Positions 38,495 to 47,806 of a DNA stretch of 64,000 nt are shown here, one piece after another. Source of the DNA: Erysipelothrix aquatica. Its GTDB lineage: Bacteria; Bacillota_I; Bacilli_A; Erysipelotrichales; Erysipelotrichaceae. The translations under genes and the position numbers were made by a program. The DNA lies in NCBI RefSeq assembly GCF_009828775.2, contig NZ_WTSY02000002.1, positions 47,840 to 111,839 on the forward strand, written 5' to 3'. Position 1 is the first letter of the stretch. Each line of letters begins with the position of its first letter. The notes under the pieces were generated by a model. It saw nothing but the letters and a program-made list of their open reading frames with translations, did no database searches and was not told the origin of the DNA.

Positions 38495-39766
38495 TTATTG
38501 ATTCCACTCAGCTTCAACTTTGACTTTGTAATCATTTAAGATTGCTTGTGCGTCTGATGAAGGGTCTGAAAGGATAAGTTCCATCATTTCACGTGTTTTG
38601 TTATATGCTGGATCTGAGTTTTCAATTACTGGAATTGCAAAGAGATCTTTTGTAGCGTCTGATAAGATCTTAGCAATTAATGAACCTGAGTTTTTGTATT
38701 CGTCTGATGCTTGTACTTTTGCGCTTACAGGCATGTATCCTGTTTTTGTAGCCCAGTGTAATTGTGCTTCAGGTGAAACTAAGTATGACATGTATAAGAA
38801 TGCTGCTGTTTGTTGTTCAGGTGTTGCACTGTTGAACATGTAGATGTCTGTACCTTGTTGGATGTTTTTAACATCAGGACGTACAGCTGCTCCATATTCG
38901 TAACGACCGTCGACAGCTTTCTTAACGTGTGATTCTCCAGCCATTGAACCTACGTTCATAGCAAGTAATCCTGCTCCGAATGGTGTTGATAGGTATTCCC
39001 CTTTATCAGCAATTCGGAAGTATCCTTCTTTAACACCATCTTGGTAGAATTTCGCAACTTTCAAGCTTTCTGGGCCTGCGATATCTAAGTCTTTATTAAA
39101 TTCTTTACCTTCGTTAGCCATACCGATTGCATAGTAGTTGTTTAGTGAGTCAAAACCTGCACCGATAACTTGTCCATTTGATTTTTCAAAGATTTCTTTA
39201 GATGCTGATGCGAGTTCTTCCATTGTTGTTGGAACTTGAACACCATATTGGTCTAAAAGAGTTTTGTTATAGTAAAGGACTTCAGTTGATTTGTTGAATG
39301 GGATTCCATATTGAACACCATCAATTTTAGCACCGTTCATTAATACTGGTAAGATATCAGCTTTGTCTTTTAATCCGATTGTTTCGTGATTGATAAATGG
39401 ATCTAAGTCTACAAGAACTTTATCTTGTGTTGCTGCATTCCATAACCAGTTAGGGTATGCTTGTGTAATTGTTGGTAAATCTTTTGGTGATGCGATTGTT
39501 TGGTTAATTTTTGATTGTAAATCTGGGTATTTTGATTGGTTTTGTAATGTTACTTTGATGTTTGGATTTGCTGCCATAAAATCATCAGTGATTTTAACAA
39601 GCGCATCTTGTTGTCCACCATTCATAGCGTGCCAGAATGTAATTTCTGTACCTGCAGGAACCTCGGTAACGATATCTGTGTTACCTTTGCTTCCCGAGCC
39701 ACTTGAACATCCAACTAATACTAATACTGCAAGTAATACTACGAAATACTTTTTGATATTTTTCAT
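38495..39766 (-). CDS. Lipoprotein solute-binding protein of the Ugp/MalE-like ABC importer
   Basis: 423 residues starting MKNIKKYFVVLLAVLVLVGC; lipobox LVGC gives a lipid-anchored protein. GTEITFWHAMNGGQQDALVKI, and GIPFNKSTEVLYYNK with the KTGYMPV region, mark family 1 binding proteins (UgpB-like). Last gene of the operon; the GGAGA site and start lie just past the hydrolase stop. Confidence 0.9.
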   Translation of the reverse strand: MKNIKKYFVVLLAVLVLVGCSSGSGSKGNTDIVTEVPAGTEITFWHAMNGGQQDALVKITDDFMAANPNIKVTLQNQSKYPDLQSKINQTIASPKDLPTITQAYPNWLWNAATQDKVLVDLDPFINHETIGLKDKADILPVLMNGAKIDGVQYGIPFNKSTEVLYYNKTLLDQYGVQVPTTMEELASASKEIFEKSNGQVIGAGFDSLNNYYAIGMANEGKEFNKDLDIAGPESLKVAKFYQDGVKEGYFRIADKGEYLSTPFGAGLLAMNVGSMAGESHVKKAVDGRYEYGAAVRPDVKNIQQGTDIYMFNSATPEQQTAAFLYMSYLVSPEAQLHWATKTGYMPVSAKVQASDEYKNSGSLIAKILSDATKDLFAIPVIENSDPAYNKTREMMELILSDPSSDAQAILNDYKVKVEAEWNQ

Positions 39767-39777
39767 ATATGTCTCCT

Positions 39778-41037
39778 TCAAATAGTTTCTCCTCGTGTAG
39801 GCAAATGTCTCAAACCATGTTTATTTTCCAGTCTTTCTGGGCGTAATGTATGGATTGGGACTAATAATTTAGGGGCAATTCGATCAACAATTTCCTCTAA
39901 GTCTTCGGGGAATGCATGTCCTGAACATGCCAATCTCTCAAATACTATATCGTTCGCTGCCAACGCATCTAAGAATGGTTGGTAAGCTGGATCGAAATCT
40001 CCTAACGGTGCTGCATCGCTATGAATATAGACACCACCTCCTTTAAGATCAGCGTGATCCGCAACAACTTGCCATAGATACTCTTTTGAATCCGCCAAGA
40101 GCATGTCATAATCTACACGCAAATCGGGATTCAATCCGAACGTCTCAGTTCGGACATAATATGGAGTATCTATATTCAAGCATTGTTTTAAGATATGAGC
40201 ATACGATGCTTCCAGAACAACAGGTCGGGGACTTTGTTCAACAATTGCTGCTAAACGCTTTACGTTTGCAGGATAGGTGTTGAATGTCACTTGGTTCCCG
40301 TCGTTGTCGTTAACGACTTGTACCAAGCGATCAAGAAGCTCTTGTTCGCTATTAATTCTGTTTACATGTCTTGCATCATCAAAGCTGATTGAAACACCTT
40401 CGATAATTAAGACGTCATATCCGTGGGCACGTTGTGCATAATCTAGAGAGGCTTCTCTATCAAAACCATGGAGTCTTAAGTCGCCCGTATAGGCGATTTT
40501 TAAGTCGGGTGTGCGAATGAGTAATCCACAGGCACCATAAGCGTCATGGTCAACGCGGCGAAGTTCAACTTCAATAGCACCGATATTTAGGACTGTACCG
40601 TCCGCAAGACCTGTAATCTCACGTGTATATGTCGTATCAACTCCTGGTAAAAGGAAGTCGTTTGTGCTATTCAAGCTTTCGAGTAAAATCTTTGTTTCAT
40701 TTAAAGCATAAAGTGGAATTTTTGGATCCAGATAGTTGATCATCCGTGAATGATCCAAGTGACAATGGCTTAAAAATACTGCAGTATTGTCAAATGTATT
40801 GGTTTCTGTTTCTTTATAACCCAAACGTGGATCATAAATATGATTTAAATCCGGAATAAGGCGATGTTCTAACAATGAGTGAATGGATTCATCTTTAAGA
40901 TTCAGTTCTGGAACAAACTCTGTTCCGAAATCAAAATAGATACGATCATTGCCATACGCAACTTCAATAACTGTACCCCCAATGGTTAAGATACCACTGT
41001 GGAATGTAATGGTTGTTTTCTTATCCTTTAATTCCAT
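39778..41037 (-). CDS. Metallo-beta-lactamase-fold hydrolase (RNase J-like) in the ABC operon
   Basis: 419 residues starting MELKDKKTTITFHSG; the ATG lies inside the end of the permease gene (17-nt overlap). Metal motif SHCHLDHSRM (HxHxDH), later D in YTGDLRLHG, the beta-CASP-like insertion (FNTYPANVKRLAAIVEQ), and the final IHTLRPER resemble the RNase J family layout. It lacks the long C-terminal domain of RNase J. Location in an importer operon suggests it hydrolyses a phosphodiester or related group of the imported compound. Confidence 0.8.
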   Translation of the reverse strand: MELKDKKTTITFHSGILTIGGTVIEVAYGNDRIYFDFGTEFVPELNLKDESIHSLLEHRLIPDLNHIYDPRLGYKETETNTFDNTAVFLSHCHLDHSRMINYLDPKIPLYALNETKILLESLNSTNDFLLPGVDTTYTREITGLADGTVLNIGAIEVELRRVDHDAYGACGLLIRTPDLKIAYTGDLRLHGFDREASLDYAQRAHGYDVLIIEGVSISFDDARHVNRINSEQELLDRLVQVVNDNDGNQVTFNTYPANVKRLAAIVEQSPRPVVLEASYAHILKQCLNIDTPYYVRTETFGLNPDLRVDYDMLLADSKEYLWQVVADHADLKGGGVYIHSDAAPLGDFDPAYQPFLDALAANDIVFERLACSGHAFPEDLEEIVDRIAPKLLVPIHTLRPERLENKHGLRHLPTRGETI

Positions 41038-41839
41038 TTTTGGCAACCCCGCGAATAATTTCTTTTCTAAAAATGAAGTAAACAATCAAAATTGGAATAA
41101 TTGTGAGTGTAGCGGCTGCCATTTGCAAATGAACATCACTACCACTTTCTGTCGTAAAGGCAGAAAGACCATTATTAAGAAGACGCATATTCGAGTCGTT
41201 TGTAACAAGCAATGGCCATAGGAATGAGTTCCAACCTGAGATAAAGCTTAGAATCCCAACGGTTACCAATGCTGGTTTTGCCAAAGGAATCATAATTTTC
41301 CAAATAAACTCAAGGTCGCCACAGCCATCAATTTTAGCTGCTTTGTAGTATGAGCTTGGAATTCCTTTAAGATATCCTTGTAAATAATAAATGTAGAAGA
41401 CACTTGCAAGTGATGGAATGATTAACGCACTATATGTGTTAAGTAATCCCAATTGTGCAATTGTTTGATAGTTTGTAAAGACAATTGATTCGTAAGGTAC
41501 CATGAGTAATGAAATCATGACAATTAATACGAGATTTTTGTGTTTGAATTCCAGTTTTACCAATGCGAAGCCTGCGAGGACTGACGTTATAAGAATTCCA
41601 AACGTAGTTGTTAATGAAACAAATACTGTATTGAAGAAGTAACGTAAGAACGGTGCATGCTCGAACACTAACCTAAAGTTAATGAATTGTGGTGATGACG
41701 GGAAAAATGTAGGCGGAATACTTGTTGCCTCTTGATAGGTCATAACACTTGCTAGGAGCATGTATATGAACGGGAACAATGTAATTAACGCCATAAATAT
41801 AATGAATACTACTGATATTACCTGAACTACTTTTTTCAT
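41021..41839 (-). CDS. ABC importer permease (MalG/UgpE-like)
   Basis: 272 residues with six membrane segments and the EAA loop YYKAAKIDGCGDLEFIWKIMIPLAKPAL. The C-terminal RKEIIRGVAKNGIKG end is typical (RGVTAGAVKG-type). Partners the 294-residue permease 2 nt upstream. Confidence 0.92.
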   Translation of the reverse strand: MKKVVQVISVVFIIFMALITLFPFIYMLLASVMTYQEATSIPPTFFPSSPQFINFRLVFEHAPFLRYFFNTVFVSLTTTFGILITSVLAGFALVKLEFKHKNLVLIVMISLLMVPYESIVFTNYQTIAQLGLLNTYSALIIPSLASVFYIYYLQGYLKGIPSSYYKAAKIDGCGDLEFIWKIMIPLAKPALVTVGILSFISGWNSFLWPLLVTNDSNMRLLNNGLSAFTTESGSDVHLQMAAATLTIIPILIVYFIFRKEIIRGVAKNGIKG

Positions 41840-41841
41840 AA

Positions 41842-42726
41842 TTAACGTTCCACCCTTTTCACGATCTTATTCTGGAACGCAGTAAATAAGAGAATGAGTG
41901 CAAAGAGAATCATCGTTGCAGCCATAGCAATTCCTGGTCGTCCAGCGACGTGGAATTTATCATAAATATAGAATACGGCGGTCTGAGCACTGTTGGCAAC
42001 ACCAGCAGTTCCTCCGAAGAGCGCGTAGACTTGCGAGTAAATTTTAAATGCTCCGATAAAATTAACGGTAAGTAAGAATGTAATTGTAGGAATTAATTGC
42101 GGCATCGTGATGCGGGCAAATTTTTCCCAGTTCGATGCACCAAACATATCGGCTACTTTGTAGTATTCTTCGCTAATATTTCTAAAACCTGCAAGCAAGA
42201 TAATAATATTAAACGCGAGTCCTGTCCAAACACCAAAGATAATAAGCGTTGGAACCGACATATTTACACTGTTAAGCCAGTTAATGGGCGCAATACCAAC
42301 CCATCCCAAGACATGATTAACAATTCCATAATTACCATTGAAAAGGTAACGGAAGACAATCCCAATAGCTATGGTACTGGTTACGTAAGGAATAAAGAAG
42401 ATTGTTTCAAAGAATCCTTTATTCTTGATTTTTTCAAAGATTAACCATGAAATTAGTAATGAGATTACCAAACAAATTGGAACCACAAAGAACGCATAAA
42501 TTGCAGTGTTCTTCATCGCTGTATGAAATACTGGATCTTTTAAGACTGTGACATAGTTATCTATGCCCGTGAAGCGTGGATTAAGGAGTGTTCCTTTTTG
42601 AAACGACATCCATAAGGATTTAAACATCGGATAGATATTGAACACGCCAATAATAGCTAACGCAGGAAAAAGAAATAGCCACGCTTTGGGTTGATTCTCT
42701 GCGCTATATTTTTTGAATCCCTTCAT
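41842..42726 (-). CDS. ABC importer permease (MalF/UgpA-like)
   Basis: 294 residues, six membrane segments, EAA loop EEYYKVADMFGASNWEKFARITMPQLIPTI. FTGIDNYVTVLKDPVF near residue 50 is the typical N-terminal signature (FVGLxNF). The ATG overlaps the ATPase stop by 1 nt. Confidence 0.92.
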   Translation of the reverse strand: MKGFKKYSAENQPKAWLFLFPALAIIGVFNIYPMFKSLWMSFQKGTLLNPRFTGIDNYVTVLKDPVFHTAMKNTAIYAFFVVPICLVISLLISWLIFEKIKNKGFFETIFFIPYVTSTIAIGIVFRYLFNGNYGIVNHVLGWVGIAPINWLNSVNMSVPTLIIFGVWTGLAFNIIILLAGFRNISEEYYKVADMFGASNWEKFARITMPQLIPTITFLLTVNFIGAFKIYSQVYALFGGTAGVANSAQTAVFYIYDKFHVAGRPGIAMAATMILFALILLFTAFQNKIVKRVER

Positions 42727-43799
42727 TAGTAAACTCGCTCTCCACTCTCTTTGAATACGAATACACGTGGATAGTTGAAGTCACATGAGATTGCATCACC
42801 TTCAAGAACTTGCTCATCAATACTTACGATTGATTTTCCGTGAATACCGCCCATATCAAAGTTTAGGATGCGTTCACGACCAATGAGTTCCACAGTTTCG
42901 ACATTCGCACTAAAGATTGGATTATCGTTTGTTAGGGTAACGTCTTCAGGACGTACACCTAAGAGGTATTTGCCATCAGTCATTGTTTCTTTAAAGCGAT
43001 CTGCCACAAAGTTTGCTTGGGCAAATTCGAAATTTTCACCGATAACTTTTCCATCTTTAACTTCGATTGGTAAAATATTGATGACTGGATTACCAATGAA
43101 TTTTGCAACGAAAAGGTTATTTGGTTCTAGGTATAGATTTTGTGGATCGTCATGTTGTTGGATAACACCTTCGTCCATGAGCACGATTTTATCACTAATG
43201 GATAAAGCTTCCTCTTGGTCATGGGTAACAAAGATAGTTGTGATTCCAACTTCTTTAACAAGACGACGGATTTCTTCACGAATACGTAAACGTAAACGTG
43301 CGTCTAAGTTTGAGAGCGGTTCGTCCAATAATAAAATACTTGGATTTTGTACTAAAGCACGGGTAATCGCAACACGTTGTTGTTGTCCCCCTGACATCGT
43401 TCCAGGTTTTTTATTTTCAAGTTCTTCAATGCTTGTAAGTTTCATAAACTTGCGAGCGATTGCTTCTGCTTCTTCTTTAGGCATTTTTTTCTCACCAACA
43501 CGTAGTGGGAACATAACGTTTTCTAAAACTGTCATATGTGGATACAATGCATAGTTTTGGAAAACAAATCCGATATCACGATCTTTAGGGTGTTTATCGA
43601 CCATTGTCACACCTTCATTTAAGATATCGCCTTCAGTTGGATCTAAAAGACCAGCTATTAAGTTTAGGATTGTAGTTTTACCACAACCTGAAGGTCCGAG
43701 CAAACAAATGAGATCTCCGTTCTCAATTGTGAAATTAACTTTCTTAAGTGCTTCAAACCCATTATCAAACACTTTTCTCAAGTCCTTGACTTCAATCAT
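42726..43799 (-). CDS. ABC importer ATPase (MsmK/UgpC-like)
   Basis: 357 residues starting MIEVKDLRKVFDNGFEAL, preceded by AGGAGG. Walker A GPSGCGKTT, signature [14 protein letters not shown], Walker B ILLLDEPLSNLDARLR, and a C-terminal TOBE/OB region (LGVRPEDVTLTNDN) that in relatives binds regulators. First gene of the operon ATPase-permease-permease-hydrolase-binding protein. Confidence 0.93.
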   Translation of the reverse strand: MIEVKDLRKVFDNGFEALKKVNFTIENGDLICLLGPSGCGKTTILNLIAGLLDPTEGDILNEGVTMVDKHPKDRDIGFVFQNYALYPHMTVLENVMFPLRVGEKKMPKEEAEAIARKFMKLTSIEELENKKPGTMSGGQQQRVAITRALVQNPSILLLDEPLSNLDARLRLRIREEIRRLVKEVGITTIFVTHDQEEALSISDKIVLMDEGVIQQHDDPQNLYLEPNNLFVAKFIGNPVINILPIEVKDGKVIGENFEFAQANFVADRFKETMTDGKYLLGVRPEDVTLTNDNPIFSANVETVELIGRERILNFDMGGIHGKSIVSIDEQVLEGDAISCDFNYPRVFVFKESGERVY

Positions 43800-44116
43800 T
43801 CCATTTCCTCCTAAGTTGAAAGCTTTTGCTTCCATTTATTACTCTAAACTATTTACTCATTTTTATAGGGTTATAAAAATGTCTATAACTTAAAAGTCTA
43901 CTCAACATTATAACAAGGCACGTTCCACGTTGTGTAAATTTTCGTTAATATTCATAGGTTTTCGAACGATTTCTTTCGAAAACATTGCAAATCCCATGAA
44001 CACTTCATTTTACCATCAAAATAGGTGCCTTGTGTTAAGTTGTCGTAAATATTTCTGTAACAATTTAAGTATAGCATAAAAGAGCGTAAAATCTAACGCT
44101 TGCAACGCTTGAAATT
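43800..44116. other. Intergenic region ahead of the importer operon
   Basis: No gene seen. On the minus strand an extended -10 (TG-T-TATAAT, TATAAT complement 43907-43912) with TTTACA 20 nt upstream (43933-43938) probably drives the importer operon. Upstream of it is a 9-bp perfect inverted repeat, GTTTTCGAA (43958-43966) and TTCGAAAAC (43975-43983), a possible operator. Confidence 0.5.
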
Positions 44117-44144
44117 GAAAAAAGCACACGATAATCATGTGCTC
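44117..44144 (-). terminator. Terminator after the LytTR-type kinase gene
   Basis: Minus strand AGCACA-TGATTATCG-TGTGCT followed by TTTTTC, 19 nt past the stop. Confidence 0.8.
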
Positions 44145-44162
44145 TGATTTTATGTTAGATTT

Positions 44163-45485
44163 TTATGCTTTACGTGGGAAATGCAAACGCACTTTAAAGA
44201 CATCTTCTTCAGGTAGCCATGAGACCATTCCACCCTGATTTTGCATTACTTCTTCGACGATTTTGGTCCCAATTCCGTGAAATTGTATTTCTTCTGTTTT
44301 TGTCGTTTCGAGATTGGCTTTGACGGTACCTGAGAAACGATTCGAAACTTCAATATCGAGCCAATAATCGCGCAAATTACTGCGTATTTTAATGAAACGC
44401 TGTTCGTGTTCAAGGTTGAGATTCGCTTCATAGGCATTTTCTAGGACATTGTTGAAGATTCGGGCTAAATCCAAATCATCAATGATGACATTAGGATCCC
44501 AATAAACTTTAGCTTCAAACTGAATCATCGCTTCTGCACAATAGTTTGCATATGCTTGCAAGATTGCATCAATAAATACATTGTTTGAGTATTCAACGTG
44601 AGCATCGACACCCTTTGCCATCTGAACACCCATGTCATCCAATAGTTTGACTGCTTTTTCAGTTTCATTATTTCGCAGCAGCATATTAACTGTCGAAAGG
44701 ACTTTTTTATAGTCATGACGGAACTTTCTAAACGTCTCTGTATACTTTTGATACGATTTATAATGACTTACTTGCGTATTAAGTTGTTGTTGAAGTACAG
44801 CTGTTTGTTTTTCATACTCTAGCATTTCCGAAATACGAACCGAATGATTCAATGTCAACCGCGCCATCCAAACGACCATCATTGAGCCCACACAGTATGC
44901 AAGTGTATTCCAGCTTTCTTTTGCGGAAAAACGTGTTCCGTATGTAATAAACATAAGGTAAGATGCCAGCGAAAACTTAACGATAGTCACAAAGTTCAAT
45001 TGTGTGTGATTGTTGATAAGTTGGCGCATTCGTTTTCCACTACGATAATATTTCGACTCAAACAACAATAATGTAATCGACATGACTGTTGATACTAAAA
45101 ATACGAGTAGGTAGAAGTTGTCAGAGGCATTGATTCGATAGAGGGGAACTTGTGTAACTATTGATAAAACAGTTACTGCAAACGCCCGCATGGTGAAAAG
45201 ATAAAATACGTGACTGACTGTCGCAAAGGACACCACATAAATCGGAAGGTCAACTGTAAAATAGAACGTTAACCACATCACCGCCAGGATCAGCCAAAAG
45301 GTTTCAAACATCTCCAATCCATAGCTATGCGAGATAATAAAAATAATTGATTGTGTCGCCATCGAAATAGCTAAAAAAACATACGCATGTTTACGAAATT
45401 TACCATATTGACTGATGTCAGCTACCGACATATAGATATAGCAATACAGGGCAATCGTAAACAATCCCAAGATTGTCAGGTACAT
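44163..45485 (-). CDS. AgrC-like histidine kinase (GHKL ATPase)
   Basis: 440 residues starting MYLTILGLFTIALYCYI; the ATG overlaps the regulator stop by one base. Six to seven N-terminal membrane helices (1-215), a linker helix, then FRKFRHDYKKVLSTV with the phosphorylated His, NNVLENAYEANLN as N-box and FHGIGTKIVEEV as the ATP lid. This is the HPK10 layout used for peptide pheromones or cell-envelope signals. No AgrB/AgrD-like genes are adjacent. Confidence 0.88.
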   Translation of the reverse strand: MYLTILGLFTIALYCYIYMSVADISQYGKFRKHAYVFLAISMATQSIIFIISHSYGLEMFETFWLILAVMWLTFYFTVDLPIYVVSFATVSHVFYLFTMRAFAVTVLSIVTQVPLYRINASDNFYLLVFLVSTVMSITLLLFESKYYRSGKRMRQLINNHTQLNFVTIVKFSLASYLMFITYGTRFSAKESWNTLAYCVGSMMVVWMARLTLNHSVRISEMLEYEKQTAVLQQQLNTQVSHYKSYQKYTETFRKFRHDYKKVLSTVNMLLRNNETEKAVKLLDDMGVQMAKGVDAHVEYSNNVFIDAILQAYANYCAEAMIQFEAKVYWDPNVIIDDLDLARIFNNVLENAYEANLNLEHEQRFIKIRSNLRDYWLDIEVSNRFSGTVKANLETTKTEEIQFHGIGTKIVEEVMQNQGGMVSWLPEEDVFKVRLHFPRKA

Positions 45486-46216
45486 TATGCGTCCCAACTG
45501 TCTGAAACGAACGCGTTAAAGGCGTCCTTAACGCTAACTTGATATGCTTTTCCGAGCGGCAATTCTTCCGCATTTGAGAGGCGAATTGTTTGGTTCTTAA
45601 ACATCACAATATGTTTGAGATTTACAAGATAGGAGCGGTGAACCCGAACAAAGCCTTTTCCAGCTAATTTTTCGGTCAACGAATCCATTGTTTCATAAAA
45701 ATCAAACGTTTCATTGGTGTTGTAATGGACCCGCATGACACGACGGTAGATTTCAAAATGGGAAATATCTTTAAGTGCAATCCGGCGTGATTCAGATCCA
45801 AAGGAGCAGTCAAAAAAATCTGTAGCTTTCTTCTCAACTAAACTAATCGCGTTGTTGAATACTTCCTCAAATCGGGCATCACTCGTATCTTGTTTTACAA
45901 GATAATTAAAAGAACGCACATCAAACGCATCGAATACAAACTCAGACGATGTCGTTAAGAAGATAATTTGTGCATCAACATTGCGTTCACGAATTCGCTT
46001 CGCAGTTTCTATACCGTTTAAGGCATCCATATAAATATCAAGTAAGATAATATCTGGAGCATCGGTAAAACCATCCAGATGAAAAAGCAAATCTTCTCCA
46101 CGGTGAAAAGTCTCTAGCTTGAGTTCAAGCATGCGGGCTTTACTGTAGCGTTTAATAAGTGCGCTGTATGATTCGATAATTTCAATATCATCATCGCATA
46201 AATAGACTGTTATCAT
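45485..46216 (-). CDS. LytTR-family response regulator (AgrA/VirR-like)
   Basis: 243 residues. Receiver 1-120 with CDDD acidic pocket, phospho-Asp in IILLDIYMD, Thr-Thr at IFLTTSS. C-terminal LytTR domain with ISHFEIYRRVMRVHYNT, FVRVHRSYLVNLKHI. An extended -10 (TGG-TATAAT, complement 46237-46242) lies upstream, near an inverted repeat GAGT-TTTT-ACTC. Confidence 0.9.
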   Translation of the reverse strand: MITVYLCDDDIEIIESYSALIKRYSKARMLELKLETFHRGEDLLFHLDGFTDAPDIILLDIYMDALNGIETAKRIRERNVDAQIIFLTTSSEFVFDAFDVRSFNYLVKQDTSDARFEEVFNNAISLVEKKATDFFDCSFGSESRRIALKDISHFEIYRRVMRVHYNTNETFDFYETMDSLTEKLAGKGFVRVHRSYLVNLKHIVMFKNQTIRLSNAEELPLGKAYQVSVKDAFNAFVSDSWDA

Positions 46217-46390
46217 AATCCCACCTCATTTTGTTTATTATACCACGAGTTTTTACTCACAGGTACTGACAACACTCTTCTTTAAGTAAATATATTTGAC
46301 ATAAATTTCATCATAAATTCAAGCTGTTGTTACGGATTTTTCGACATTGCGTGATATCGTTAGACTACGTTCAGTATTTAAGGAGGACTT

Positions 46391-46705
46391 ATGAAAAAAA
46401 TATCTGTTATTTTACTCGCTTTTTTTCTTGTAAGTTGTTCGATCAATACTATCGCCCAAGATCTTCCTTCAAACCAAGAACACTTCATTGAAAACTATGC
46501 ACGCCAAAAATTTTATGAATATGGATGTAATCCGCCAGAGTATTCGAAATGGACAATTATGAAGCAACAATCTACATGGGATGTAAGTTTCGATGATGCA
46601 TTTTCGGGTGCTCGCCAAACCATTCGCTTTGTTTGGGATGGTGAGTCCGAATACGCCGAAACTACATTTGTTCAAATCGATAACCAGATTCGGTTTACAC
46701 GATAG
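46391..46705 (+). CDS. Small lipoprotein, unknown function
   Basis: 104 residues: MKKISVILLAFFLVSC is a signal with lipobox LVSC. The mature part has a second Cys (YEYGCNPPEYSKW) and an acidic C-terminal beta-rich segment. AAGGAGG precedes the ATG. Divergent from the AgrC/AgrA-like pair; no family recognised. Its stop overlaps the converging oxidoreductase gene by 11 nt. Confidence 0.75.
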   Translation: MKKISVILLAFFLVSCSINTIAQDLPSNQEHFIENYARQKFYEYGCNPPEYSKWTIMKQQSTWDVSFDDAFSGARQTIRFVWDGESEYAETTFVQIDNQIRFTR

Positions 46706-47744
46706 ATTTAATATATTTTGTAGGAGACATTTCACTAAAATCAAATGTCGCGCCTAAAATGTCAGATGCTATGCGATATCCAATAATCGGTCCGGTTGTT
46801 AGCCCTGATGAACCCAGTCCACTTGCTACATATACTTTTTTAGATGTATCAATGGGCCCATAGAATGGTGCAAAGTCAGAGGTATATGCCCGGGTTCCAA
46901 TCCGGAAACCAGTTATGTCCGCACTGGTAATCCTGGGGATATACATCTGAGCATCATGAATCAGACGCGCTTCAACATTGAGATCACGATGCGTATCAAA
47001 TCCTGCTTCATTATCATGTGATGCACCAATCACCAGCATCGTTTGGTCAAATAAAATATCAATTTCACCTTGGGGCATGATGACTGGATACGCCTTATCT
47101 ATATCAAAGGCATTTTGGAGTGTTACAAGCTGTCCTTTTTGCGGTTTTACGTCAAATATGTATTTTTTTTGTGCGGCGTTAATCCACGGTCCAGCAGCAA
47201 CAATGATATGGTCAAATCGACCGCATGCTTCAAGATGTTCGACAGTTGTTGGTTCTTTAATAACAGGTATGTTTTGATCTTTTTGAAGAATTTCGATAAG
47301 GCGAGCGCCATCGATTTGCGCACCACCTTCAATCAACAATGCATCCTCAAGCGTCACATAGTCTGGAATAAAGTCTGCGAGCGCTGCTTTCTGTAATCGT
47401 TGGACCGTGCCCATCATTGGTGTTGTTTTAGCCCGCTCAAAGGCAAGCTCACTCAATGCATCCAAACGAGTCGTATGTGCAATCAATGTTCCTGTTTGTC
47501 GATAAAATGATGGATCTGACACATCACGAACTAGTATCTTATAAAATGCTGCACCATCAGAGGCTAAGGCATACCAAGCTTGATGACGGCGCTGACTCAC
47601 CCATGGACAAATTATCCCCACAGCAGCCCGCGTCCCTTGTGCATAATCAGCATCATATACAACGACCTCCATGCCGTTTTTCTTTAAATAGTAGGCGGCA
47701 GTCATACCGACAATACCCCCGCCAATAATTGCGATTTGTTTCAT
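46695..47744 (-). CDS. FAD-dependent oxidoreductase (DAO/glycine oxidase-like)
   Basis: 349 residues starting MKQIAIIGGGIVGMTAAYYL, a Rossmann FAD site (GxGxxG) at residues 8-13. VAAGPWINAAQ and ITGFRIGTRAYTSDFAPFYGPI, then ASGLGSSGLTTGPIIG, fit the DadA/ThiO-like DAO fold. Oxidises an amine or amino acid; the substrate is not clear. Start chosen at the ATG after GGGTGATAAC; the longer frame to 47804 has no site. Confidence 0.85.
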   Translation of the reverse strand: MKQIAIIGGGIVGMTAAYYLKKNGMEVVVYDADYAQGTRAAVGIICPWVSQRRHQAWYALASDGAAFYKILVRDVSDPSFYRQTGTLIAHTTRLDALSELAFERAKTTPMMGTVQRLQKAALADFIPDYVTLEDALLIEGGAQIDGARLIEILQKDQNIPVIKEPTTVEHLEACGRFDHIIVAAGPWINAAQKKYIFDVKPQKGQLVTLQNAFDIDKAYPVIMPQGEIDILFDQTMLVIGASHDNEAGFDTHRDLNVEARLIHDAQMYIPRITSADITGFRIGTRAYTSDFAPFYGPIDTSKKVYVASGLGSSGLTTGPIIGYRIASDILGATFDFSEMSPTKYIKSIV

Positions 47745-47806
47745 GTTATCACCCAATGTTATTATAGTAAGTATTAAGGAACTTTCCAAGTATCTAAGGA
47801 GCACCT

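Noticed and set aside
42868..43554. 228-codon plus-strand open frame
   Set aside because: It lies wholly opposite the conserved ATPase gene and has no family-like sequence or ribosome binding site.
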